Both the position numbers and the translations under genes were made by a program. The notes below the pieces were generated by a model that worked only from the letters and a program-made list of their open reading frames with translations, ran no database searches and was not told the DNA's origin. Below are positions 42,531 to 51,400 of a DNA stretch of 53,196 bases, one piece after another; the first letter of the stretch is position 1; each line of letters begins with the position of its first letter. Source of the stretch: Pseudomonas sp. Fl4BN1 (lineage in GTDB: Bacteria; Pseudomonadota; Gammaproteobacteria; Pseudomonadales; Pseudomonadaceae); contig NZ_JAAARM010000038.1 of NCBI RefSeq assembly GCF_009908285.1, forward strand, positions 1-53,196. The letters are read 5' to 3'.

Positions 42531-44051
42531 TCAACGCGGAGCCGGGTCGCCATGCACCATGATCCGGCCGTCATATCCACAACTGATCCAGCGACCGGAC
42601 CCGGTGGGGAGCACATCGGTTGCAAAGTTGTCGTGCGACCCGATGATCGCCCCCTGGCGTGATGACAGATTCCACCGGCTAACGAGTCCATCCTCGCCGC
42701 ATGTCAGCAGCACGTGCCGCGCCTCGAATCGCACGCGCCGGACAGACCCGTCATGAGCGGCAAAGCTATCCATGAGCGCCAGCCTCGGGCCGGTGGCTAG
42801 CAGGTGCACCGTTCCGTCAAGATCACCCACAGCCAAGGTGACGCTGCCATCGGCGTCGATCCAGCTGGCCAGTGTCCTCAGGGGGCGGCCCAGATCGATC
42901 ATGTGCAGGAAGTCCCGCTCTTCGGGTTGCCACAGCTTGATCGTTGCGTCCTCCGATGCGGTGGCGAAACCGCCGTCGCCCGAAGGCGCGATGGCCCAGA
43001 TCCAACTGTCGTGAGCCTGGCGCCTGTCCGCTGCGCCCGAGGTCAGGTTCCAGAGTGTCACGCGGCCGTCGGCGGTCCCGGTGACGAGACGGCCACAGTC
43101 CAGCCGTGCACAGGACAGTGCGGCCGAGTCCGAGGTGCCGACCAGCGTTGACGTCCCGGTCGCCAGGGACCAGCGCCGGATCGTGCGGTCTCGCGAGTGC
43201 GACACCAGCTCGCCAGGCGCCGTCTCTACCAGGCCGAGGATCGACTGTGTATGTCCGTCGAGCTGGCCCAGGCACTCGCCCTCGCGATCCCAAAGCCGGA
43301 TGGTTGCGTCGCGCCCAGCGCTTGCAAAGCCCATCTCTCCAAGGCTGGCCAGCGCCCAGATGTATCCTTTGTGGCCAGGCTGGAAGGGGCCGTCGGCCTG
43401 CGGGGGATGCTGCGGCTCGTACATCAGGTCACTGCGCAGGACGTATTTTTGGCCAGAGTCCACTAGGGCGCCCGCGTGCCACAGCGCGTGGTCGAACACG
43501 ATCAGGCTGCCCTTGCGCGGCCGCAGGCAGAGGCGGGCATTGCGGCCCGACATGGCCGCGGACCTTCCCTCGAAGAACAGCGTCTCGCCGCCGCTGAAGG
43601 CATCGTCGTTAAGATAAATCATGAAGGTCAGGCGTGACTGTGTGTGCTGGCGATGGTGCACACCATCCTGGTGAGCGCGGAACTGGGTGCCGGGCCGGTA
43701 GCGGCAAAAGCGCAACCGCTCATTGACACCGACCATGCGCCAGCGGTCCTCGTCCAGCATCGCACCGAGTCCCGGTGCCCGTGAGGCGCAGTGGGTCAAA
43801 CGTTCGAAAAGTCGCCCGGCCAGGGCTGGGTCGTCGGCCACGATCCGGTCGTTGTCACGGTAGGAGGGCGGGTAGTCGGACCCAGCGTTGGCGAACCCGA
43901 GCTTTTCCGCAGCTTCCACCAAGGCTTCGCACTCGCTTGCCGAGAGAAACCCGTGTACGAGGATGCACCGCACAGCGTCACCCAGAGGCCGCTCGACCGT
44001 GACCGAGGGAGCGTTGGCTCTCGCCGCCAGTATTTCAGCGAAGGATTTCAT
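42531..44051 (-). CDS. 2OG-Fe(II) dioxygenase fused to a WD40 propeller
   Basis: A 506-residue two-domain protein. Residues about 25-215 form a prolyl-4-hydroxylase-type 2-oxoglutarate/iron dioxygenase: the HxD pair is H127-D129 in FRAHQDGVHH, the distal histidine is H192 in ALWHAGALV, and K203 or R206 can bind 2-oxoglutarate. Residues 226-501 hold seven WD40-like repeats, with DATIRLWD, DRTIRRWS, DGRVTLWN and DATIKLWQ among the clearest, enough for one seven-blade propeller. The dioxygenase should hydroxylate a protein or small molecule chosen by the propeller. GGAG precedes ATG 44051. The gene is divergent from a TetR gene with two shared palindromes, so it is probably repressed by it. Confidence 0.88.
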   Translation of the reverse strand: MKSFAEILAARANAPSVTVERPLGDAVRCILVHGFLSASECEALVEAAEKLGFANAGSDYPPSYRDNDRIVADDPALAGRLFERLTHCASRAPGLGAMLDEDRWRMVGVNERLRFCRYRPGTQFRAHQDGVHHRQHTQSRLTFMIYLNDDAFSGGETLFFEGRSAAMSGRNARLCLRPRKGSLIVFDHALWHAGALVDSGQKYVLRSDLMYEPQHPPQADGPFQPGHKGYIWALASLGEMGFASAGRDATIRLWDREGECLGQLDGHTQSILGLVETAPGELVSHSRDRTIRRWSLATGTSTLVGTSDSAALSCARLDCGRLVTGTADGRVTLWNLTSGAADRRQAHDSWIWAIAPSGDGGFATASEDATIKLWQPEERDFLHMIDLGRPLRTLASWIDADGSVTLAVGDLDGTVHLLATGPRLALMDSFAAHDGSVRRVRFEARHVLLTCGEDGLVSRWNLSSRQGAIIGSHDNFATDVLPTGSGRWISCGYDGRIMVHGDPAPR

Positions 44052-44065
44052 GGTGATCTCCAAAG

Positions 44066-44081
44066 TTGGTCTATTGACCAA
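44066..44081. promoter_or_regulatory. TetR operator 1
   Basis: TTGGTC-TATT-GACCAA is a perfect 6-4-6 inverted repeat, 15 bases before the dioxygenase-WD40 start. The same core recurs at 44127, nearer the TetR gene. Confidence 0.7.
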
Positions 44082-44126
44082 CATTTGGCAAGCTAGGGTG
44101 TAGCGAAGCCGATGTCAATGCTAGGC

Positions 44127-44140
44127 TGGTCGCATGACCA
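44127..44140. promoter_or_regulatory. TetR operator 2
   Basis: TGGTC-GCAT-GACCA repeats the core of operator 1 with the same 4-base spacer, 15 bases before the TetR start. Each divergent gene thus has one site close to its start codon. Confidence 0.7.
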
Positions 44141-44155
44141 ATATTGGAGGATCAC

Positions 44156-44764
44156 ATGGCACGCCGTTCGAACACCGATGAAAGGCGCGGCCAGATCGTG
44201 GCGGCACTCCAGGCCGTCATGGCCAGGACCGGCTACGCCGGCGCCACCATCGCAGCCATCGCCCGGCACGCGGAGCTCGCTCCCGGCCTTGTGCATTACC
44301 ACTTCAAGGACAAGCGCGAGATCCTGGTGGCCCTGGTCAACTCGCTGGCCGGCTACGCCCAGCAGCGCTACGAGTCCCGGGCTGCTACGGCCCAAACGGC
44401 CGAGCAAAGGCTGCAGGCCTACATTGCCGCACACCTTGCCTACGGCTCGGACGCGCAACCCGATGCGGTTGCCGCGTGGGTGATGATCGGCGAACAGTCG
44501 GCGCACGACCCTGACGTGCGCGAGATCTATCAGGCTGTGCTAGCGGCGCAGATGAAACTCCTCAAAGGCCTGCTCCGGCAGCGATTCGCCGAACGTGGAC
44601 GCCGCGTCCGGCGGCTCGACTCGCTCGTGGCTGGCATTACCTGTTTTATCCAGGGGGCGTTCACGCTGTCCACCACGGCGCGGCCGCTGCTGCCGGAGGC
44701 CTTCGCCGCACCGACCTTGAGCGCCTGGGTGGAGCGTTACATCGATGGGGAGCAGGAGCGATGA
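44156..44764 (+). CDS. TetR-family repressor (BetI-like)
   Basis: A 202-residue TetR-type regulator. The N-terminal helix-turn-helix covers about 10-55 with GYAGATIAAIARHAELAPGLVHYHF, as in the BetI group. The C-terminal ligand domain is all-helical. GGAGG precedes ATG 44156. It overlaps the following HD-domain gene by ATGA, so the two form an operon, and it is divergent from the dioxygenase-WD40 gene. Twin palindromes in the 104-base gap make it the likely repressor of both units. The ligand is unknown. Confidence 0.9.
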   Translation: MARRSNTDERRGQIVAALQAVMARTGYAGATIAAIARHAELAPGLVHYHFKDKREILVALVNSLAGYAQQRYESRAATAQTAEQRLQAYIAAHLAYGSDAQPDAVAAWVMIGEQSAHDPDVREIYQAVLAAQMKLLKGLLRQRFAERGRRVRRLDSLVAGITCFIQGAFTLSTTARPLLPEAFAAPTLSAWVERYIDGEQER

Positions 44765-45441
44765 CGGAATCAGCGCAAGGGGGCAGCAACCCATTCTCCA
44801 CCAGCGTGCCCAAGGTTCCTGAGGGTGTGGGTTGCACCGCCTGGGCTCGCGTCTGGGCGGAGCTTGGAGTCGAATGCCCGCCGCAAGAAACATACGCAGA
44901 GCTCGTTCGACACTACTGCGAGCCGCACCGTGCGTACCACAACTGCCAGCATTTGGATGAATGCCTGCGGGTGCGTCGACTGATCAACGCGGCCTGTCAT
45001 GCCCCCGCTGAAGTCGACCTCGCACTCTGGTTCCATGACGCCCTATACGACCCCCTTCGCAGCGACAACGAACGGCGCAGTGCGCAATGGCTGGACGACG
45101 TGGCCCGGGATAACGGCCTGGGCGATGAGGTGCGAAGCAGACTGCACGGCCTGATCATGGTGACGCGGCACGACGGCGCTCCAGCGTCGGCAGACGAGGC
45201 AGTGTTGGTGGATACGGATCTGGCGATCCTTGGGGCATCGGCTGAGCGGTTCGAGGAATACGACCGGCAAGTCCGCCGCGAGTACCGATATGTGCCGCTG
45301 TTTGTCTACCGACGAAAGCGGCGCCAGGTCCTGGAGGGTTTCCTGGCACGCGAGCGCATCTATGCGACTGCCCCATACTTCGATGCATTCGAACAGCAAG
45401 CTCGCGCAAATCTTGCACGCGCCATCGACCGCCTCGGCTGA
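44761..45441 (+). CDS. HD-superfamily metal-dependent phosphohydrolase
   Basis: A 226-residue protein of the COG4339 type. Metal ligands of an HD fold are visible: YHNCQHLDE (H60, H64), WFHDALYD (H92, D93), RHDG (H137) and VDTDLAILG (D151, D153). Such proteins are predicted phosphohydrolases, possibly acting on nucleotides; their substrate is not known to me. The gene overlaps the TetR gene by 4 bases and is co-expressed with it. Its stop codon lies directly before a decayed bacteriocin DNase tail. Confidence 0.85.
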   Translation: MTESAQGGSNPFSTSVPKVPEGVGCTAWARVWAELGVECPPQETYAELVRHYCEPHRAYHNCQHLDECLRVRRLINAACHAPAEVDLALWFHDALYDPLRSDNERRSAQWLDDVARDNGLGDEVRSRLHGLIMVTRHDGAPASADEAVLVDTDLAILGASAERFEEYDRQVRREYRYVPLFVYRRKRRQVLEGFLARERIYATAPYFDAFEQQARANLARAIDRLG

Positions 45442-45642
45442 GGGGCTGGCCGCAATTGCCTGGGTGATCGGTGCAAATCGGCGCAGAAGCGCTCTACAAA
45501 GCCGGGGCTGTTCAGGCACCCTGGCGAACGCATTGCACAGGCTGGGGCGGTGTACGACGCAGCAAGCTCCAGGGTAACCCCCCCACGAAATCCCATTGAC
45601 CTTCACCCGAGAAAACAGGCACAACGTGGAAGAAACTTCTGA
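45442..45642 (+). pseudogene. Decayed C-terminus of a colicin-type HNH DNase
   Basis: The frame directly after the HD-gene stop translates into a tail with AVYDAASSRVTPP then NPIDLHPRK, ending at TGA 45642. This aligns with the end of colicin/pyocin DNases (VYDMDNIRVTTPK then HIDIHRGK in colicin E9). The metal-site pieces are partly lost: the first histidine pair is reduced to RH, the DN is replaced by AS, and only the last histidine (IDLH) is kept. No start codon or upstream domains remain. The frame overlaps the immunity gene start, as in intact colicin operons. Confidence 0.7.
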
Positions 45643-45880
45643 CTTTACCGAAGCCGAATTCATTTCCTTCGTCAACAACATACGGCTCGTCAACAAGGGC
45701 GGGACGGGGCACGAGCTAGGTGAGTTGCTTGAGACGTTCAGTAGGCTCGCAGGCCATCCAGATGGCTACGACCTGATTTTCCACCCTGAACCCGGCGCCG
45801 ATAACTCCGCCGAGGGTGTCACCAGGACAGTGAAGCAATGGCGCAAGGCCCAGGGGCTGCCGGGATTCAAGAACGACTGA
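45626..45880 (+). CDS. Colicin E / S-pyocin DNase immunity protein (Im-type)
   Basis: An 84-residue immunity protein of the Im2/Im9 family, which binds next to the active site of HNH colicin DNases. Diagnostic segments are SDFTEAEFISFVNNI (helix I), HPDGYDLIFHPEPG (helix III region and acidic patch) and TVKQWRKAQGLPGFK. The start is set at GTG 45626, which gives the usual length and overlaps the DNase remnant as in bacteriocin operons; TTG 45596 is an alternative. It appears intact although its cognate toxin is ruined, so it may protect against DNase bacteriocins of other strains. Confidence 0.88.
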   Translation: MEETSDFTEAEFISFVNNIRLVNKGGTGHELGELLETFSRLAGHPDGYDLIFHPEPGADNSAEGVTRTVKQWRKAQGLPGFKND

Positions 45881-45944
45881 TTGCAGCGTCACCCACATCA
45901 AGAGACGCACTCAGGGTGAAAGATGGCCAGTAACTGCCATTCGG

Positions 45945-46841
45945 TCACTGCAGGCCATCACCGTCGCTACTCTGTGCAGCTTTGATCAGCCAATCACGCA
46001 ACTGCCTTGCTACCGCACCCAGAGGCCGATCATTACTGCTGACCAGGTAGTAACCTTTCCCGGTCCACAGCGTGTACGGAAACAGCTGCACCAAGCTTCC
46101 GCGCTCTACATCATCTTCCACCAGCCAAGGGCTGGTCAGTACCAGACCCTGCCCGCGCCGGGCAGCGTCGATGGCCATTTCCGACTGATCGAAACGCAGG
46201 TCGCTGGTCATGCCGTCGAAGGACAGACCGACTTGCCCCAGCCATCGCGACCAATTTGAGTGAGAGGTGGTGAAGAGCAGAGTCGCACGCACCATGTCAT
46301 CCAGCCTGGTCAGTTGCAGGCGCTCGCGGTAGGCAGGGCTGCAATAGACTCTGACCTCGTCACGCAGCAGCAACTGGACATCCAGATTGTCGTCTTGGCC
46401 GTCGAAATACCGCACCGCCAGATCGTAGGTTCGGGAGTGAAAATCCACCGTCTCGGTCGAGGCACTCAGGTGAAGCTTCAAGCCAGGATGGCTACCGGTC
46501 AGGGAGGGCATGCGCCTCGCGAACCAAGTGTTGGCGAACGCGGGTGGCAAGCTGAGTCGCACCTGAGATGCGCTGCGCCCCTGTACAGCGGCGTTAGCTT
46601 CGTCGATCTGTTGTAGCGCCGGCTTGATCTGTTCCCAGTAGTGCGACGCTTCTTCGGTCGGCTGCAATTTGCGCACGGTACGTACGAACAATGGGACGCC
46701 TAGCCACTCTTCCAACTTGCGAATCTGCTGGCCCACCGCTCCCGGCGTGACAAACAGTTGTTGAGCCGCCAGCACCGCGCTACCTGTCTGCATGACGGCA
46801 TCGAAGCAAGCGATGGCCTTGAGCGGAGTATCGGATCGCAT
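45945..46841 (-). CDS. LysR-family regulator (GcvA-like)
   Basis: A 298-residue LysR-type regulator with the helix-turn-helix in AVLAAQQLFVTPGAVGQQIRKLE and an effector domain ending in RQLRDWLIKAAQ. It resembles the GcvA branch. Start 46841 is chosen, with ATG 46862 as an alternative; neither has an ideal ribosome binding site. It is divergent from a quinone-reductase gene at 46948, which is its likely target. Confidence 0.87.
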   Translation of the reverse strand: MRSDTPLKAIACFDAVMQTGSAVLAAQQLFVTPGAVGQQIRKLEEWLGVPLFVRTVRKLQPTEEASHYWEQIKPALQQIDEANAAVQGRSASQVRLSLPPAFANTWFARRMPSLTGSHPGLKLHLSASTETVDFHSRTYDLAVRYFDGQDDNLDVQLLLRDEVRVYCSPAYRERLQLTRLDDMVRATLLFTTSHSNWSRWLGQVGLSFDGMTSDLRFDQSEMAIDAARRGQGLVLTSPWLVEDDVERGSLVQLFPYTLWTGKGYYLVSSNDRPLGAVARQLRDWLIKAAQSSDGDGLQ

Positions 46842-46947
46842 GGTGTAGTTTTTCTCTTTCATAGCGTTAAAACAGATGATTTGTACCGCTTTGGCCACGT
46901 CAGGACAATCACCTCATCAGTCGTACCAACTATGCAGGTGCCAAGAC

Positions 46948-47754
46948 ATGAATATTCTGATCATCCACGCTCATCCCGAGCCGCGGTCATTCAATGGAGC
47001 CATGACGCAGACCGCCGTGCGCACACTCACAGAGCAGGGGCATGACGTACAGGTCAGCGACCTTTACGCCATGGGTTGGAGCGCAGCGCTTCAACCAGAT
47101 GATTTTGCTGATCGCGCCGACGCCGACTATTTTGATCCATCAACGGAACAAGAACATGCCCAGGCCACGGCATCGATTTGCAGAGCGGTCGAGCGCGAAC
47201 AAGCCAAAGTCGAATGGGCTGACCTGGTGATTTTGCAGTTTCCGATGTGGTGGTTTTCCATGCCCGCCATGCTCAAAGGCTGGGTCGACCGGGTCTTCAG
47301 CCGTGGCTTTGCCTACTCATCCGGGCGCAAATATGAAACCGGACACCTCACCGGCAAACGCGCCATGCTCAGTCTGACTACGGGTACCGCCAGTTCCCTG
47401 TACCAGCCCAACGGTATTGATGGCGACCTCCACCACATCCTCTGGCCCATCCATAACGGCATCCTGGCCTACACCGGCTTCACCGTGCTGCCGCCTTATG
47501 CTGCATGGATGCCTGCCCGAGTCAGCCAACAGCAACGTGAACAGTACCTGCAGGAATATGCCGAACGGCTGTCTCGGCTGGACGATCTGCAACCGTTGTT
47601 CTTCCACCCTCGTCGAGACTACGACGAGCATCAGCAGCTCAAGCCGGGTGTCATCGCCCGCTCCGGCGTCCAGTGGAACCCTCGCGCTGGTCAGACTCAG
47701 GTGGAGTCGGCTTCATGCTTTGCACAGCAGCATCCTCAGGATGAAAAGGCCTGA
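46948..47754 (+). CDS. NAD(P)H-dependent flavodoxin-fold quinone oxidoreductase
   Basis: A 268-residue flavoprotein of the NQO1/MdaB type. The N-terminus MNILIIHAHPEPRSFNGAM is the FMN/FAD phosphate loop region, LVILQFPMWWFSMPAMLKGWVDRVF is the conserved active-site core, and LTTGTASSLYQPNGIDG completes the flavin site. It reduces quinones or nitro/azo compounds with two electrons from NAD(P)H in the cytoplasm. It is divergent from a LysR regulator and 47 bases before a DUF1330 gene. Such sets often respond to electrophile or oxidative stress; here that is inferred. Confidence 0.88.
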   Translation: MNILIIHAHPEPRSFNGAMTQTAVRTLTEQGHDVQVSDLYAMGWSAALQPDDFADRADADYFDPSTEQEHAQATASICRAVEREQAKVEWADLVILQFPMWWFSMPAMLKGWVDRVFSRGFAYSSGRKYETGHLTGKRAMLSLTTGTASSLYQPNGIDGDLHHILWPIHNGILAYTGFTVLPPYAAWMPARVSQQQREQYLQEYAERLSRLDDLQPLFFHPRRDYDEHQQLKPGVIARSGVQWNPRAGQTQVESASCFAQQHPQDEKA

Positions 47755-47801
47755 CAAGCGCAACAAACAAAAGAACGCAAATCTGCATATGGGGCAATCA
47801 A

Positions 47802-48092
47802 GTGAAAGGCTATTGGATCATTTTCGGCTCGGATGTCATCGATGCGAATGCACAGCAGGAATACAGCCGACTGTGGGCGCCTATCAGCGAAAGGTATGGA
47901 GCAAAGGTCAGGCTTCTGCAACCTGGAGTGCTGGTGGAGGCCTTGACCAGCAAGCGGGTACTTGCCGTCGAGTTTCCCAGCTACGAACAGGCCCAAGCCT
48001 GCAATATAGATCCTGCCTATGCCGAAGCGAGACTGTTTGCGTTAAGCGCTTACAAGCGCGAAATGATCATTATTGAAGGCGATTTGGCGTAA
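47802..48092 (+). CDS. DUF1330 family protein
   Basis: A 96-residue protein of the DUF1330 family, with a ferredoxin-like (dimeric alpha/beta barrel) pattern: KGYWIIFGSDVID at the start, RVLAVEFPSYEQAQACNI in the middle and REMIIIEGD at the end. It starts with GTG at 47802 and has a weak ribosome binding site. It is 47 bases downstream of the quinone reductase, likely co-transcribed, and may help handle the same compound. Confidence 0.82.
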   Translation: MKGYWIIFGSDVIDANAQQEYSRLWAPISERYGAKVRLLQPGVLVEALTSKRVLAVEFPSYEQAQACNIDPAYAEARLFALSAYKREMIIIEGDLA

Positions 48093-48285
48093 TAGCAGAG
48101 CGGGCCGACGGAGGGTGGCTTCCCTGGGCGACGAGCGCAACTTAACTGTCGCTGGTTGATTGAAAGCCGCTGGTGGTAACAGGCAGCAACCGACCCATTC
48201 TGACTGACTCAGGTGTTGCAATGAAGGATCGAAGTGGGTCGCAGGCAGCTAATCGCTAACGACCGCTGTTGGCCGATTGTTGCCC

Positions 48286-48304
48286 ATTGGGAGCGACTCC
48301 CAAT
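48286..48304 (+). terminator. 8-bp hairpin, possible terminator
   Basis: ATTGGGAG-CGA-CTCCCAAT is a perfect stem followed within a few bases by a moderately T-rich stretch. It could end the quinone reductase/DUF1330 transcript. Confidence 0.45.
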
Positions 48305-48413
48305 TGGCCAGTTTTCGCTTTTCAGTTTGCTCGTTGAAACTGAAAGCAACTCGGAACACACTCAGGCTCTACGATCTCATGATCATTAGCTATACCTCAT
48401 TTAATAGAGGTGT

Positions 48414-48426
48414 GAATTATTAATTC
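48414..48426 (+). promoter_or_regulatory. Palindrome just before the NACHT start
   Basis: GAATTA-T-TAATTC is a 13-base palindrome 10 bases before the ATG, where a ribosome binding site would be expected. ACCTC...GAGGT at 48394-48411 forms a second small inverted repeat. Either could bind a repressor or limit translation. Confidence 0.4.
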
Positions 48427-48436
48427 TGGGTTTTGA

Positions 48437-51400
48437 ATGTCTATACGTGACGATTTTCGGGCCAAAACGATTCGCGGTCTTGCCGCTCGTGTGGGCTACC
48501 ACTGCTCGAATCCATCCTGCATGCGCTCGACTTCCGGCCCAGCATTAGCTGAGGAGGGGACGGTCAATATCGGTGTCGGCGCGCACATAGCAGCGGCGGC
48601 GCCAGGAGGGAAACGTTACGATCCCAACATGAGTTCGGCCGAGCGCAGCAGCCCCTTGAACGGCATCTGGATGTGCCAGAGTTGTTCAAAACTCATCGAT
48701 TCCGACGATTCGCGCTTTACGGTCGCACTGCTGCACGAATGGAAAAATAAGGCGATACAACGGGCCCTCGACGCGATCGCGGGTGGCGAACCGTTAGGTT
48801 CTATTAGACCTAATGATTTACTCGATGATGCAGACCAGGATTTTCTCCGCGGGCTCAATCTTCCAACTGTTGAAGCGATCGGTGCGGTTGGAGGAAGACT
48901 TCGTACGGCGACATTGAGAGACATTCAAGGATTTCGAGCTGCACCTGGTCAACTTGCGCGAACCATCGCGCTAACACTGAGACTTGAAGGTAGTTCCACA
49001 CCTCAAGTGACATTTGAAAGCTTTGCACGACTTGTATCGCTTGCTGAGCCGGTTGGCGTTGTCTCGGTAGGCGGCGCGGGGAAATCGACCACGCTTTTAC
49101 AGCTAGCAGAATGCATGGGCAATCAGGAAGGTTTGATTCCTTTGCTTGTCCCCCTCGGTGAGTGGTCTGACCGACAGGAAGACTTTTACGATTTCGTCCT
49201 GCGTCGTAACGCTTTCTATGGCATTAGGCGAGAACATCTGATGCAACTGGCCTACCATGGGAATCTTGCTCTGCTTTTAGATGGCTGGAATGAACTGCCA
49301 GCTGATGCTCGGTTGCGAGCAACTCGTGACCTGAAGGCGTTACAGCGTGACTACCCGCAACTCGGCATTGTCATCAGCTCAAGACGTCAGGCTCTACCGG
49401 ATGTTCGGCCGATTATCGTGATCGATCCCCTTTCCGATGAGCAACAGCTAGAGATCGCCCAAGCGGTTAGGGGGGATGAAGGAGTTGGTTTTGTGGATAG
49501 GGCATGGCGAACGCGTGGTGTGCGCGAGCTAGTGAGCAATCCTCTTTATCTAAATGCTTTGCTGACGTTGCCGATAGGTGCGGCGTTCCCGGTGACAAAG
49601 GAAGCGGTGTTGCGCATGTTTGTGCAGCAGAATGAGAGCGCACCTGAGAAAGTCGAGCGTTTGCAGCGAGATACTCTTGGTGAACATAACGCTTTTTTGA
49701 TTGGGCTCGCAGTCGAAGCATCCCGTGGCGCGAATACTATAGTCTCCAGCAGCAGCGCTAATCGCATCATTTCAGAAGTCACGAAGTGTCTTATCGCGTC
49801 AGGGCAAATTGGCTCAGCGCCGCAACCCCGTGCAATTGTTGACGGGTTAGTTGCCGCGCACTTATTGGTTCGCTCGGCTGGCACCGACGGAGCAGTAAGT
49901 TTCCAACATCAGTTGTTCCAAGACTGGTACGCGTCTTTGGAAGTCGAGCGTGTGATGCGTGAGGCGTCAGCAGGTGATGCCGATGCGCTTAGCAGGCTGC
50001 GCGAACAGATGTTCAATTGGTCTAGCTGGGAGGATTCGATCCTCTTCGCATGCGACAGAGTTTCACGTGAAGGCGAGGAGGGAGCGCAGACAGTCGCAGT
50101 TGCGATTAATGATGCACTGGGTATTGACCCGATTTTGGCTGCCGTCATGCTCGAACGGGCCGATGATTTGGTATGGCAGAAAGTGCGCGATCGAGTGCTT
50201 ATTTTTATCGAGCGCTGGCACAGTCCCGGTGAAATCGATAGAGCGGTGCGATTCATGGTCGCCGCGGGTAAGCCCGATTTCGCGCAGACAATTTGGCCGT
50301 TTGTGTCAAATACAAACGATCAAATTCAGTTCGCACTATTTAGAGTATGTGATCGTTTTCACCCCGGTGTCCTCGGCGTCGATAGCGCGATCCGTTTGCG
50401 TACGTTACCTGCGGCCCAGCGACTAATAGCCTTCCCTGAGATCGCAAGCAATAGTGGATTCGATGGTTTGGAGTTAGCGGCTGAACTGGCTGCTTCCGAA
50501 CCTGATCCCGAGGTCGTTGTTGCTGTGGTAACGGCTCTTGCATTCCGCCGCGCTGACCGACATGTGAAACTAATTTTGGAGACGGCTTCGGATGCTGTTT
50601 GGAGAGCAATAGCGGAGGAGGGTTTCCCAGACCACCTTGCTGACGAGCAACTCAACGCTCGCCTTTTGAATGAGCGAGAAACTGTACGCATTGCGGATGC
50701 TGGGCCAGGGCGACTGCTTGAATGGATGTTGCAGGAGAGTCCTGAAGATGCGGAATGCCATATTACGCAGCTGATTGGCACGGCCGAGTTCGAACCTAAT
50801 GGTAGGGGGATCGAGCATGCAGTGATGACTTCATTCTCAAAGTATCCTCTCGCCGTTGCTGCTGGGCTTGTTGCCAGAATCGCCGCTGATCTATCACTTC
50901 CTTATCACGTCGAGGACTATCTCAATCAGACTCCACTGATCGACTCAGGACCAGTAGCTGAGGCCGCTATTGACCCCCTCACCCCGGATCGACGTTTAAA
51001 TGCTGCTGCGGCTGTCATTGGCCCGGTCACCATCGCTGCGCTCTTCGACCAGTTATTTGTAATAGATAGTCAACTGGAAGCACTGGGGCGATACGATGAG
51101 CAATTGTCGAAAGCCCATTATCGATTGGTAGGTGCGCTATCTGGTACACGGCAAAACGTTTTTGCACAGGTGCTTATTTCCATATCCGAAGAGGCTGGCT
51201 ATCGTCGTATCGGTTTGTTAGCTGATGTGCTCGCCCGCCATGGCCGGGATGGAGGTGATACGAAGCCTCCGTTTGATGAAGCACATCGCTCAAATTTGTC
51301 TCGTGTCGTCGAAACTTGGATGGACACACTGCAAGCTGCTCCAGTGTTAGCTCGTAACGTTGCTTCTGAATTAGCTCGCGCCGCTGAAAGAGTTGCGGAT

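Larger units (their letters stand above)
48093..48436. other. Intergenic boundary region before the NACHT gene
   Basis: 344 bases without a supported gene. The left half holds GGCAGCAACCGACCCATT and later related inverted pieces such as GGCCGATTGTTGCCCATT, resembling decayed intergenic repeats. A hairpin is at 48286-48304. The last 75 bases are AT-rich and should hold the promoter of the large gene. The change in base composition suggests the left edge of an acquired segment. Confidence 0.5.

Noticed and set aside
42264..42662. A 132-codon frame overlapping the putative immunity gene
   Set aside because: It overlaps both neighbours, has no ribosome binding site and no recognisable pattern.
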